Position numbers and translations under genes: made by a program
Shown here: positions 1 through 6,768 of the stretch, in pieces
Numbering within the stretch: position 1 is the first letter of the stretch
Layout: every line of letters begins with the position of its first letter
The notes under the pieces: generated by a model
Database searches by the model: none
What the model was told of the DNA's origin: nothing
The model's input: only the letters and a program-made list of their open reading frames with translations
Assembly: GCA_943914515.1 (NCBI GenBank)
Contig: CALUCI010000123.1
Location: forward strand, 1 to 16,352
Length of the DNA: 16,352 nt
Direction of reading: 5' to 3'
Source of the DNA: an uncultured Pseudomonas sp.
GTDB taxonomy: Bacteria > Pseudomonadota > Gammaproteobacteria > Pseudomonadales > Pseudomonadaceae

Positions 1-693
1 GCCGGTGCCGACGCTGCCGGTAAAGCTGATCAGATCGATGCCCGGGTGGCTGGTCAGCGCGCTGCCGACCGTTGCACCGGTGCCGCAGACCACGTTGAAC
101 ACCCCGGCGGGCAGATCGGTCTCGGCCACCAGGCGGGCGAATTCGAAGCAGTTGATCGGGGTTTCTTCGCTCGGCTTGATCACGATGGTGTTGCCGGTCA
201 ACAGCGCTGGCGCCATCTTGCGTGCGATCAGGAAGAACGGGAAGTTCCACGGCAGGATCCCGGCGACCACCCCAAGCGGTTTGCGCAGCAGGAAGATGCT
301 CTCGCCGGGGCGGTCGCTGCTCAGCACTTCGCCTTCCAGGCGCCGCGCCCACTCGGCCATGTAGTCGAGGTAGTCAGCGGTGAAGTTGACCTCGACCCGG
401 GCCAGCTCCAGCACCTTGCCCTGTTCGGCGGTGATCACCCGCGCCAGGCGCTCGGCATGCTCGCGGATCTTGCCGGCAATGGCGCGCAGGTAGCCCGCCC
501 GTTCGATGGCCGGGCGCGCGGCCCAGGCTTTCTGCGCCTGGCGCGCGGCGGCGATGGCCTGTTCGACCTCGGCGCCGCTGCCCTGCGGCACGCGCCCGAG
601 CAACTGGCCGTTGGCCGGGTTATGCACCTCGATATGCTCGTCGCTGGCGACGAAGGCGTTGGCGATGTAGTTCTGGTAGATGGCGTCACTCAT
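1..693 (-). CDS. aldA: AldA-type NAD-dependent aldehyde dehydrogenase, N-terminal part (cut by window edge)
   Basis: The reading frame starts at the ATG at 693 (minus strand) and stays open to base 1, giving 231 residues of a protein normally about 480 long; the catalytic Glu and Cys lie outside the window. The visible part closely resembles E. coli AldA (lactaldehyde/glycolaldehyde dehydrogenase) as I remember it: an FTADYLDYMAEWARR segment, then SDRPGES, then the cofactor-fold stretch ILPWNFPFFLIARKMAP, and TGNTIVIKPSEETP. It should oxidise small or hydroxylated aldehydes to acids in the cytoplasm. It lies 63 bp downstream of the quinohemoprotein alcohol dehydrogenase on the same strand, with a purine-rich ribosome site (AGAGAG) ahead of the ATG, so it probably oxidises the aldehyde made by that enzyme. 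Family assignment is firm; the exact substrate is not known. Confidence 0.9.
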   Translation of the reverse strand, partial: MSDAIYQNYIANAFVASDEHIEVHNPANGQLLGRVPQGSGAEVEQAIAAARQAQKAWAARPAIERAGYLRAIAGKIREHAERLARVITAEQGKVLELARVEVNFTADYLDYMAEWARRLEGEVLSSDRPGESIFLLRKPLGVVAGILPWNFPFFLIARKMAPALLTGNTIVIKPSEETPINCFEFARLVAETDLPAGVFNVVCGTGATVGSALTSHPGIDLISFTGSVGTG

Positions 694-722
694 ATCCGCG
701 TCTCTCTTGTCGGGGATGGCGC

Positions 723-750
723 GACCGGCCGGCGATGCTGCCGGCCGGTC
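723..750 (-). terminator. Intercistronic hairpin between quinohemoprotein ADH and aldA
   Basis: GACCGGCCGGC (723-733) and GCCGGCCGGTC (740-750) form a perfect 11-bp stem with a 6-base loop, starting 6 bases past the TAA stop of the quinohemoprotein gene. No T-run follows on the minus strand, so this is not a textbook intrinsic terminator. It may stabilise the upstream message or partly reduce read-through into aldA, leaving unequal expression of the two genes. Confidence 0.6.
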
Positions 751-756
751 AGGGGC

Positions 757-2937
757 TTAGTGCTTGGTGCTGAACTGTTTCCAGGTCTCGCCTTCGCTCT
801 GCAGGTCATGGGAGCGCTTGATCAGGTACTGGTGGATCTGGTCGACCTGCTCGGGGGTGAAGGCGTCAGCGAAGGACGGCATGCCATCCGGCACTCGCCC
901 GCCGAACAGGATGCCGAGGAACATCTGGTGCTTGTCTGCCGTCAGCTTGCGCAGGTCCGGCAACACGCCACCGCTGACCGCATGGATGCCGTGGCACTGC
1001 GAGCAGTAGCCGTCATAGAGCTTGGCGCCGGCTTCGATGGACGCCGTGTCGGTGCTCAGGGGCGGCGGTTGCGGGGTATCCGGACGCGGTGCCGGTTCCT
1101 GCAGCTTGGCGGTGCCGCCGATCTTGTAGGTCAGCACCTGGGAGAACGGCTGGACCCCGGCACGCAGCGACAGCGCCCCGGCAAAGGTCGAGAACGCCCC
1201 GCCCCAGCCGGCCATGAAGGTCACGTATTGTTCGCCATCGACGCTGTAGGTGATCGGTGCCGCCATCACTCCGCTGGCCGCCGGTTGTTCCCAGAGTTTC
1301 TTGCCAGTGTCGGCGGCATAGGCGATGACCCGGCCGTCGGCGCTGCCTTCGAACACCAGGTTGCCGGCGGTGCTCAGGGTGCCGCCGTTGAAGATGGTCA
1401 CGTAGGGCACTTCCCAGGCTGGCTGCTGCTTGACCGGGTCCCAGGCGATCAGCTTGCCCGACCAGCCCTTGGCCATTTCCAGAAGGCCGTCGACGTTCTC
1501 CGGCATCATCCCGGTGCGCAGGCCCAACTGGTACATGCTCTTGAACGGGTTGCGCTTGGGCGCTTCGGGAATGTGTTCGTAGTAGGCCGACATGATGTGG
1601 GCCGGGATGTACACCAGCCCGGTGTTCGGGTTGTAGGACATCGGCTGCCAGTCGTGGGCACCCCAGAACGCCGGCGTCACCAGCTTGCGCTTGCCGTCCT
1701 TCCAGTAGGCAGCGTTTTCGTCATCGACGATGGGCCGGCCGGTCTTCATGTCCATGCCCTTGGTCCAGCTCTGCGGGACGATACCCTTTGCCGAAAGCAG
1801 TTCGCCGGTGGCGCGGTCGATCACGTAGAAGAAACCGTTCTTCGGTGCCTGCATCAGCACCTTGCGCGGCTTGCCGTCGATGGGCAGCTCGGCCAGGATC
1901 ATGTGCTGGGTCGCGGTGTAGTCCCAGGCATCGCCCGGGGTGGTCTGGTAGTGCCAGACGTATTCGCCGGTGTCGGCATTGACCGCGACGATGGACGACA
2001 GGAACAGGTTGTCGCCCTTGGCCTGGCTGCGCCACTTCGGATCCCACAGCGAGCCGTTGCCGACGCCGATGTACAGCAGGTTCAAGTCCGGGTCGAAGGC
2101 GAACGAGTCCCAGGCCGTGCCGCCACCACCCTGCTCGACGAAGGCATCGCCGTGCCAGGTCTTGGCGGCGATTTCCATGCCCTTGCCTTCCGGCGGCAAC
2201 TTGGGATCGCCCGGCACGGTGTAGAAGCGCCAGGCTTCCTTGCCGGTCTCGGCGTCATAGGCGGTGACGTAGCCGCGCACGCCGAACTCGGCGCCGCCAT
2301 TGCCGATCACCACCTTGCCGTTGACCACCCGTGGCGCACCGGTGATGGTGTAGCTGCGCTTGTGGTCGGCGCGGGTATCGACCGACCAGGCGAGCTTGCC
2401 GGTCCGGGCGTCGATGGCTTCCAGGCGGCCGTCGAGCACGCCGACATAGACCTTGCCCTTCCACACCGCCACGCCACGGTTGACCGCGTCGCAACAGGCT
2501 TCGCCGGCACGGTTGCGGTCCGATTGCGGGTCGTACTTCCAGATCAGCTTGCCGTCGCGGGCATCCAGCGCATACACCACCGAGAACGGCCCGGTGGTGT
2601 ACATCACGCCGTCGACCACGATGGGCGTGGCCTCGACGCCGCGGTCGAGGTCGAGCTTGTAGCTCCACGCCAGGCCAAGCTGGCCGACGTTCTGATCGCT
2701 GATCTGCTTGAGCGGGCTGTAGCGCTGCTCGTCATAGGTGCGCCCGGTGCTCATCCAGTTGCCCGGTTCCTTGTCGGCGGCGATCAGCCGCTGGCTGTCG
2801 ACATTGGCCGGCACCTCGGCGGCCAGGGCGGGCGTGGCGGCCAGGCTCAACAGCAACGCGGCAGCCAGGGATTTCAGGGGAATGCCGGCGACGCTGGAAC
2901 GGGCGCCGGAAAGCGAGGCATGGCCAATCTGTCTCAT
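757..2937 (-). CDS. Type II quinohemoprotein alcohol dehydrogenase (PQQ and haem c, periplasmic)
   Basis: This 726-residue protein oxidises alcohols to aldehydes in the periplasm, passing electrons from PQQ to its own cytochrome c domain and then to the respiratory chain. A signal peptide is clear (hydrophobic stretch about residues 22-36, ALA-A cleavage near 39/40). The beta-propeller domain carries the vicinal Cys148-Cys149 pair (GEACCD), Glu217 in GGAEFGVRG, Asn294 in GVGNGS and the GDAWDY segment (Asp336/Asp339) expected around PQQ and calcium. The C-terminal haem domain has CSQCH at 645-649 and a probable axial Met686 (DGMPSF). Length and order match type II quinohemoprotein ADHs such as P. 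putida ADH-IIB/IIG or the Thauera butanivorans enzyme. An AGGA ribosome site sits 8 bases before the ATG. A sigma-54 promoter and upstream palindromes precede it, and aldA follows. Substrate range is not readable from sequence. Confidence 0.95.
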   Translation of the reverse strand: MRQIGHASLSGARSSVAGIPLKSLAAALLLSLAATPALAAEVPANVDSQRLIAADKEPGNWMSTGRTYDEQRYSPLKQISDQNVGQLGLAWSYKLDLDRGVEATPIVVDGVMYTTGPFSVVYALDARDGKLIWKYDPQSDRNRAGEACCDAVNRGVAVWKGKVYVGVLDGRLEAIDARTGKLAWSVDTRADHKRSYTITGAPRVVNGKVVIGNGGAEFGVRGYVTAYDAETGKEAWRFYTVPGDPKLPPEGKGMEIAAKTWHGDAFVEQGGGGTAWDSFAFDPDLNLLYIGVGNGSLWDPKWRSQAKGDNLFLSSIVAVNADTGEYVWHYQTTPGDAWDYTATQHMILAELPIDGKPRKVLMQAPKNGFFYVIDRATGELLSAKGIVPQSWTKGMDMKTGRPIVDDENAAYWKDGKRKLVTPAFWGAHDWQPMSYNPNTGLVYIPAHIMSAYYEHIPEAPKRNPFKSMYQLGLRTGMMPENVDGLLEMAKGWSGKLIAWDPVKQQPAWEVPYVTIFNGGTLSTAGNLVFEGSADGRVIAYAADTGKKLWEQPAASGVMAAPITYSVDGEQYVTFMAGWGGAFSTFAGALSLRAGVQPFSQVLTYKIGGTAKLQEPAPRPDTPQPPPLSTDTASIEAGAKLYDGYCSQCHGIHAVSGGVLPDLRKLTADKHQMFLGILFGGRVPDGMPSFADAFTPEQVDQIHQYLIKRSHDLQSEGETWKQFSTKH

Positions 2938-2993
2938 GGGGTTAGTCCTGTTCTTATTAGTGGCGCGATCTTTTCGCTGCGCACCAGAGACAG

Positions 2994-3009
2994 AGCAACC
3001 GCTGTGCCA
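2994..3009 (-). promoter_or_regulatory. Sigma-54 (-24/-12) promoter for the quinohemoprotein ADH
   Basis: On the minus strand the bases read TGGCACAGCGGTTGCT, matching the RpoN consensus TGGCAC-N5-TTGC(A/T) with the invariant GG and GC exactly 10 bases apart. Transcription would start near 2983, giving a leader of about 45 bases before the ATG at 2937. Orientation and distance both fit the quinohemoprotein gene. Activation would need an enhancer-binding protein that is not encoded in this window. Confidence 0.8.
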
Positions 3010-3087
3010 GAGTCTTGCGACAGGCCCACAGGCCCGTGTTCATGGGGGTTTGCGGGGAAGGGAGCAAAGCAAGCGAAGCGTGGGGAG

Positions 3088-3133
3088 CGCTACAGGTGTA
3101 GCGTTGGACGCTACAGCGGCGGGACAGGTGTAG
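3088..3133. promoter_or_regulatory. Clustered palindromic half-sites, candidate upstream activator sites
   Basis: CGCTACA occurs at 3088-3094 and 3109-3115 (21 bp apart) and TGTAGCG at 3097-3103, with a partial copy TGTAG at 3129-3133 (32 bp from the 3097 copy). They make two overlapping perfect dyads: CGCTACAGGTGTAGCG (3088-3103) and TGTAGCG-N5-CGCTACA (3097-3115). The 10-mer ACAGGTGTAG is repeated at 3092 and 3124. The cluster lies about 105-150 bp upstream of the predicted sigma-54 start, between the crotonase stop codon and the promoter, and the spacings are close to whole helical turns. This is what binding sites of a Fis-type sigma-54 activator look like; the protein is unknown. Confidence 0.6.
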
Positions 3134-3140
3134 TGCACAT

Positions 3141-3941
3141 CTAGCTCCCGGCGAACACCGGCACACGACGCTGCAGGAAGGCACTGACCCCCTCGCGAAA
3201 ATCGGCGCTGCGGGTGGCCGCGCAGAACGCCGCACGTTCACGCTCCAGGTGAGCGAGGAGTTCGTCCGCGTCGCCCCGGATCAACGCCTTGTAACGCCCG
3301 AAGGCCAGGCCAGGCCCAGACAGGATCTCGTGGCATACCGAGGCCAGGGTGTCCTCCAGATCCGCAGGCGCGACGCACCAGTCGAGCATCCCCAGGGCAT
3401 GCGCCTGCGCCGCGGCAAGTTCGCCGCTGCCCACCATCAACTTCATCGCCGGCCCCATGCCGACGCGCCGTGGCAGAAAGTAGGTGCCACCGCAATCGGG
3501 GGATGCGGCGACCTTGTTGTAGGCCAGCAGAAAGCGCGTGTTGTCCGCAGCGAGCACCAGGTCGCAGCCCAGCATCAGGCTCAGGCCCGCCCCGGCAACC
3601 ACGCCCTGGACACAGGCGAGCACCAGCGCCGGCGTGGTGTGCAGGGCAAGAATCGCCGGATGCAGGTGATCGAGCAGTTGGTTCACCACCTGGTCAGCGT
3701 TGTCGAAATCGTCGGCGAAACGCTGCAGGTTTCCGCCGGCCACAAAGGCCCGCCCGGCTCCGCGAATCACCACCAGGCGGATGCCCGGCTCGGCAGTGGC
3801 CCTCAGAACCGCCTCGCTGAAGGACTGCGCCATCGCCACGTCGATGGCATTGAGAACGTCCGGGCGGTTGAACGTCAGGGTTGCGCAACGGGAAGCGCTA
3901 TCGAAGCGGTACTCAACTGGCTGGGGCATCGTGAAATCCAT
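3141..3941 (-). CDS. Crotonase-superfamily protein, isomerase-like (annotated type: enoyl-CoA hydratase/isomerase)
   Basis: This 266-residue protein has the crotonase fold: the first oxyanion-hole segment FVAGGNLQRF (about 66-75), the second GVVAGAGLSLMLGCD (113-127), and the SPDCGGTYFLPRRVG motif (147-161). The two glutamates that perform hydration in true enoyl-CoA hydratases appear to be replaced (the second aligns to Tyr141), while Asp149 sits where PaaG-type isomerases and related enzymes keep their catalytic Asp. It is therefore more likely an enoyl-CoA isomerase than a hydratase. Two starts are possible, the ATG at 3941 or the ATG at 3929 (residue 5); neither has a strong ribosome site. 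It is divergent from the alk-like genes and ends just before the activator sites of the quinohemoprotein gene. It could process CoA esters made by the ligase at 6769. Confidence 0.85.
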   Translation of the reverse strand: MDFTMPQPVEYRFDSASRCATLTFNRPDVLNAIDVAMAQSFSEAVLRATAEPGIRLVVIRGAGRAFVAGGNLQRFADDFDNADQVVNQLLDHLHPAILALHTTPALVLACVQGVVAGAGLSLMLGCDLVLAADNTRFLLAYNKVAASPDCGGTYFLPRRVGMGPAMKLMVGSGELAAAQAHALGMLDWCVAPADLEDTLASVCHEILSGPGLAFGRYKALIRGDADELLAHLERERAAFCAATRSADFREGVSAFLQRRVPVFAGS

Positions 3942-4051
3942 GGACGGTGAAGTTTGCGCACTACCCTAGCGACCCGCCGATCCGCTTCGCCCCGCCTTTA
4001 GGTTGGTTGTTGCCGCTGCGCAGGCGCCGTGTCCAGGCGGCTGCTTTTTAG

Positions 4052-4065
4052 TTCGTTGTGACGAA
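4052..4065. promoter_or_regulatory. Inverted repeat in the divergent region, candidate operator
   Basis: TTCGT-TGTG-ACGAA is a perfect 5-bp dyad about 100 bp upstream of the GTG start of the AlkH-like gene, in the 219-bp region between it and the divergent crotonase gene. An AT-rich patch with a -10-like CATATT (4087-4092) lies downstream, but I see no well-spaced -35 hexamer. It could be a binding site for one of the two AlkS-like regulators; that is a guess from position only. Confidence 0.35.
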
Positions 4066-4104
4066 TCCGCCCCCGGCCGAACACTTCATATTGATCTGGC
4101 GTCC

Positions 4105-4118
4105 AGCGCCCCGGCGCT
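4105..4118. repeat. Short GC-rich palindrome in the AlkH-like leader
   Basis: AGCGCC-CC-GGCGCT is a perfect 6-bp dyad, 43 bases before the GTG start. It may be an operator, or a small hairpin in the message leader if transcription starts upstream near the CATATT patch. No terminator-like T-run follows. Confidence 0.35.
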
Positions 4119-4160
4119 ACTGAAATCTCCACCAGAAAAATAACCAGGGAGACTCTGCCA

Positions 4161-5609
4161 GTGTCAGTCGAAGCCATCACCCGTCCCTCGCCGACCGCCG
4201 TGGTCAATGCCCGCAGCGCGGATATCCAGCGCGTGTTCGCCGCACAGCGGGATACCGCGCTGAAGCTGCGCGTATCCACGGTCAAGGAGCGCATCCGCAA
4301 ACTGAAGAGACTGCGCGCCGCTATCGAGACGCGCCGCGATGCGATCATCGCAGCCGGTGCGGCGGACTTCGGCAAACCCGATATCGAAGTGGAAATGAGC
4401 GAGATCCTCACGGTGATCATGGAGATCAGTCACACCTGCAAGCACCTGCAGAAGTGGCTCAAGCCGAGGAAGATCCCCAGCACCGCGCTCATGCTCGGCA
4501 CCCGCGCCTCGGTCCGTTACGAACCCCGTGGGCGCTGCCTGATCATCTCGCCATGGAACTATCCCATCACCCTGACCTTCGGCCCGCTGGTGCCGGCGAT
4601 TGCCTCGGGGAACACGGTCATCATCAAGACCTCGGAACTGACTCCGCACCTGTCTGCGGTGATGGTCGAGATCATCCGCGACGCCTTCGATGAAAACGAA
4701 ATCGCAATCTTCGAAGGCGACGCCGCTGTGGCCAGCGAATTGCTCAGTCTGCCCTTCGACCACTCGTTCTTCACCGGCTCACCGGCGATCGGCAAAGTGG
4801 TCATGCGCGCGGCTGCCGAACACCTCACCAGCGTCACCCTGGAACTCGGCGGCAAGTCGCCGACCATCATCGATGACAGCGCCGACCTGGAAATGGCGGT
4901 CAAGACCATCACCTGGGGCAAATTTCTCAACGCCGGGCAGACCTGCATCGCGCCAGACCACCTGTACGTGGCGGCGAGCATCAAGGCGCGCTTCACCGAA
5001 CTGCTCAAACAGCACCTCAGCAGGGTGTATGGCGAAGGCGAAAAAGCCCGCAACGCGCCGCTGGCGCGCATCGTCAACGAGCGTCATGCCGCGCGCATCA
5101 CCGGCCTGATCGAGGACGCCGTGCAACGCGGCGCCAACGCCAGCTACGGCGCGGTAACCGACCCGCAGACCCGCTTCATTTCACCGACGCTGCTGGAGGA
5201 CGTCCCGGCCGGCGCCAGGATCATGCAAGAAGAAATCTTCGGCCCGGTGCTGCCGATCATCCCGTTCGACTCGCTGGACGAGGTCATCCGGCGCATCAAC
5301 GCCGCGCCCAAGCCGCTGGCGCTGTATGTGTGGAGCAAAAACCGCGGCAACATCGAGCACATCCTGCACAACACCAGTGCCGGGGCATCGTGCATCAACC
5401 ATGTCGCCGGGCACTTCCTGCACAACAACCTGCCGTTCGGTGGCGTCAACAACTCCGGGATCGGCAGCTATCACGCCGAATGGGGCATCCGTGCCTTTTC
5501 GCATGAGCGCTCGATCCTCGAGAGCAAGCTCATGTTGTCGAGCCTGTTCTTCCCTCCCTACACCCAGAACACACGGCGCGCCTTGCGCTGGCTGTTCAAA
5601 TTCTTCTGA
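4161..5609 (+). CDS. AlkH-like aldehyde dehydrogenase
   Basis: This 482-residue enzyme should oxidise an aldehyde to the carboxylic acid with NAD(P). It has the ALDH landmarks SPWNYPITLTFGP (130-142), the catalytic Glu228 in LELGGKSP and the catalytic Cys262 in NAGQTCIAPDH, then EEIFGPVLPI and NLPFGGVNNSGIGSYH. The sequence and length closely follow AlkH of P. putida GPo1 (483 aa) as I remember it, including the C-terminal LFFPPYT motif and a basic-hydrophobic tail of the ALDH3 class that may bind the membrane. The start is a GTG, chosen because AGGGAGA lies 8 bases upstream. It is the first gene of a tight run: the alcohol dehydrogenase follows after 20 bp. Its role would be the second oxidation of the hydroxylated substrate. 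Confidence 0.93.
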   Translation: MSVEAITRPSPTAVVNARSADIQRVFAAQRDTALKLRVSTVKERIRKLKRLRAAIETRRDAIIAAGAADFGKPDIEVEMSEILTVIMEISHTCKHLQKWLKPRKIPSTALMLGTRASVRYEPRGRCLIISPWNYPITLTFGPLVPAIASGNTVIIKTSELTPHLSAVMVEIIRDAFDENEIAIFEGDAAVASELLSLPFDHSFFTGSPAIGKVVMRAAAEHLTSVTLELGGKSPTIIDDSADLEMAVKTITWGKFLNAGQTCIAPDHLYVAASIKARFTELLKQHLSRVYGEGEKARNAPLARIVNERHAARITGLIEDAVQRGANASYGAVTDPQTRFISPTLLEDVPAGARIMQEEIFGPVLPIIPFDSLDEVIRRINAAPKPLALYVWSKNRGNIEHILHNTSAGASCINHVAGHFLHNNLPFGGVNNSGIGSYHAEWGIRAFSHERSILESKLMLSSLFFPPYTQNTRRALRWLFKFF

Positions 5610-5629
5610 TAACAATCAAGGAAGCCGTC

Positions 5630-6733
5630 ATGAAGATTCTTGCTGCGGTTACCCGGCCGGGTACTCCTGCGTTCACCCTGGAGCAACTGGAACTGGACGA
5701 GCCTCGGGACGACGAGGTGCTGGTGCAGATCGTCGCGGCTGGCATCTGCCATACCGACCTGGTCGCGGCCGCCGGTGTCCTGCCGATCCAGCCACCGGCC
5801 GTACTTGGCCACGAGGGCGCCGGCGTGGTGGTCAGCACCGGTGCCAGGGTGAGCGGGTTACAGCCCGGCGATCATGTCGCCGTCAGTTTTCATTCCTGTG
5901 GCGAATGCCCACGCTGCCGTCGCGACGATCCGTCGTACTGTCACTCATTCGGCCTGCTCAACTTCACCGGTCTGCGCGAAGGCGGCAGCAACCTGCACGA
6001 CGCCAGCGGTGCCGCCGTGGCCGGAAACTTTTTCGGCCAGTCTTCGTTTGCCAGCCATTGCGTCGCCCACCAGCGCAACGTGGTCAAGGTTCCGCGAGAC
6101 ATCCCGCTGCACCTGGTCGGCCCGCTGGGCTGCGGTATCCAGACCGGCTTCGGTGGCGTCGCCAGGGCTCTGGCCTGCGAGCCGGGTTCGTCACTGCTGA
6201 TCCTCGGCGGCGGCGCCGTGGGGCTGTCAGCCGTGATGGCGGCCGTGGTCCGCGGCTGCAAGCACATCGTGCTCAGCGAACCGCATGCTGCGCGTCGCGC
6301 GCTGGCCCTGGAGCTGGGCGCCACCACGGTGATCGACCCGCTGACCGAAGACCTGCAACAGGTTGTCCGCGGTGTGCTGCCGGCAGGTGTCGACTATGCC
6401 TTCGACACCTCGGGCATCAGCGCCGCGCTGGAGGCGGCGTACCACTGCCTGGCACCGCGCGCCACCTTCGGTCTGGTAGGGGTGCCCCAGGCCTGGGAGC
6501 AGAAACTGCCGGGCACCCTCGCCGAACTGGTGCAGAACGGCATCATTTTCAAAGGGATCATCGAAGGCGACAGCGATCCCCATCAGTCGATTGCCGAACT
6601 GATCGCGCTGTATCAGGCCGGCCGCCTGCCCATCGACAGGCTCGTCACCACCTTCCCACTCGCCCAGATCAACGAGGCCATCGCGGCCCAGCATGCCGGC
6701 ACCTGCATCAAGCCCGTGCTGCTCATCGATTGA
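5630..6733 (+). CDS. Zinc-dependent alcohol dehydrogenase (XylB/GeoA-like, MDR family)
   Basis: This 367-residue medium-chain dehydrogenase should convert a primary alcohol to the aldehyde with NAD. Catalytic zinc ligands are Cys40 (GICHTD), His61 (GHEGAG) and Cys168 (PLGCGIQTG); the structural zinc is held by Cys90, Cys93, Cys96 and Cys104. The Rossmann motif is GGGAVGLSAV from about 193, with an acidic Glu217 near the end of the second strand, which favours NAD. The PLGCGIQTGFG segment and the length resemble benzyl alcohol dehydrogenase (XylB, 366 aa) and geraniol dehydrogenase (GeoA), enzymes that prefer allylic or benzylic alcohols. GPo1 uses a flavoprotein (AlkJ) at this step, so this is a different solution. 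AAGGAA lies 6 bases before the ATG. It is in a run with the ALDH (20 bp upstream) and the ligase (35 bp downstream). Confidence 0.92.
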   Translation: MKILAAVTRPGTPAFTLEQLELDEPRDDEVLVQIVAAGICHTDLVAAAGVLPIQPPAVLGHEGAGVVVSTGARVSGLQPGDHVAVSFHSCGECPRCRRDDPSYCHSFGLLNFTGLREGGSNLHDASGAAVAGNFFGQSSFASHCVAHQRNVVKVPRDIPLHLVGPLGCGIQTGFGGVARALACEPGSSLLILGGGAVGLSAVMAAVVRGCKHIVLSEPHAARRALALELGATTVIDPLTEDLQQVVRGVLPAGVDYAFDTSGISAALEAAYHCLAPRATFGLVGVPQAWEQKLPGTLAELVQNGIIFKGIIEGDSDPHQSIAELIALYQAGRLPIDRLVTTFPLAQINEAIAAQHAGTCIKPVLLID

Positions 6734-6768
6734 TGTCACCTCTGTCCCCGCTTTCGAGGAACCGCTGT

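Noticed and set aside
46..3144. A 1032-codon open frame on the plus strand
   Set aside because: It lies antisense to aldA and the quinohemoprotein ADH, both with clear motifs; long antisense frames are expected at this GC content.
3981..4015. Possible -24/-12 promoter near TTAGGTTGGTTGTTGCC
   Set aside because: The GG and GC are 9 bases apart instead of 10 and the rest of the consensus is missing.
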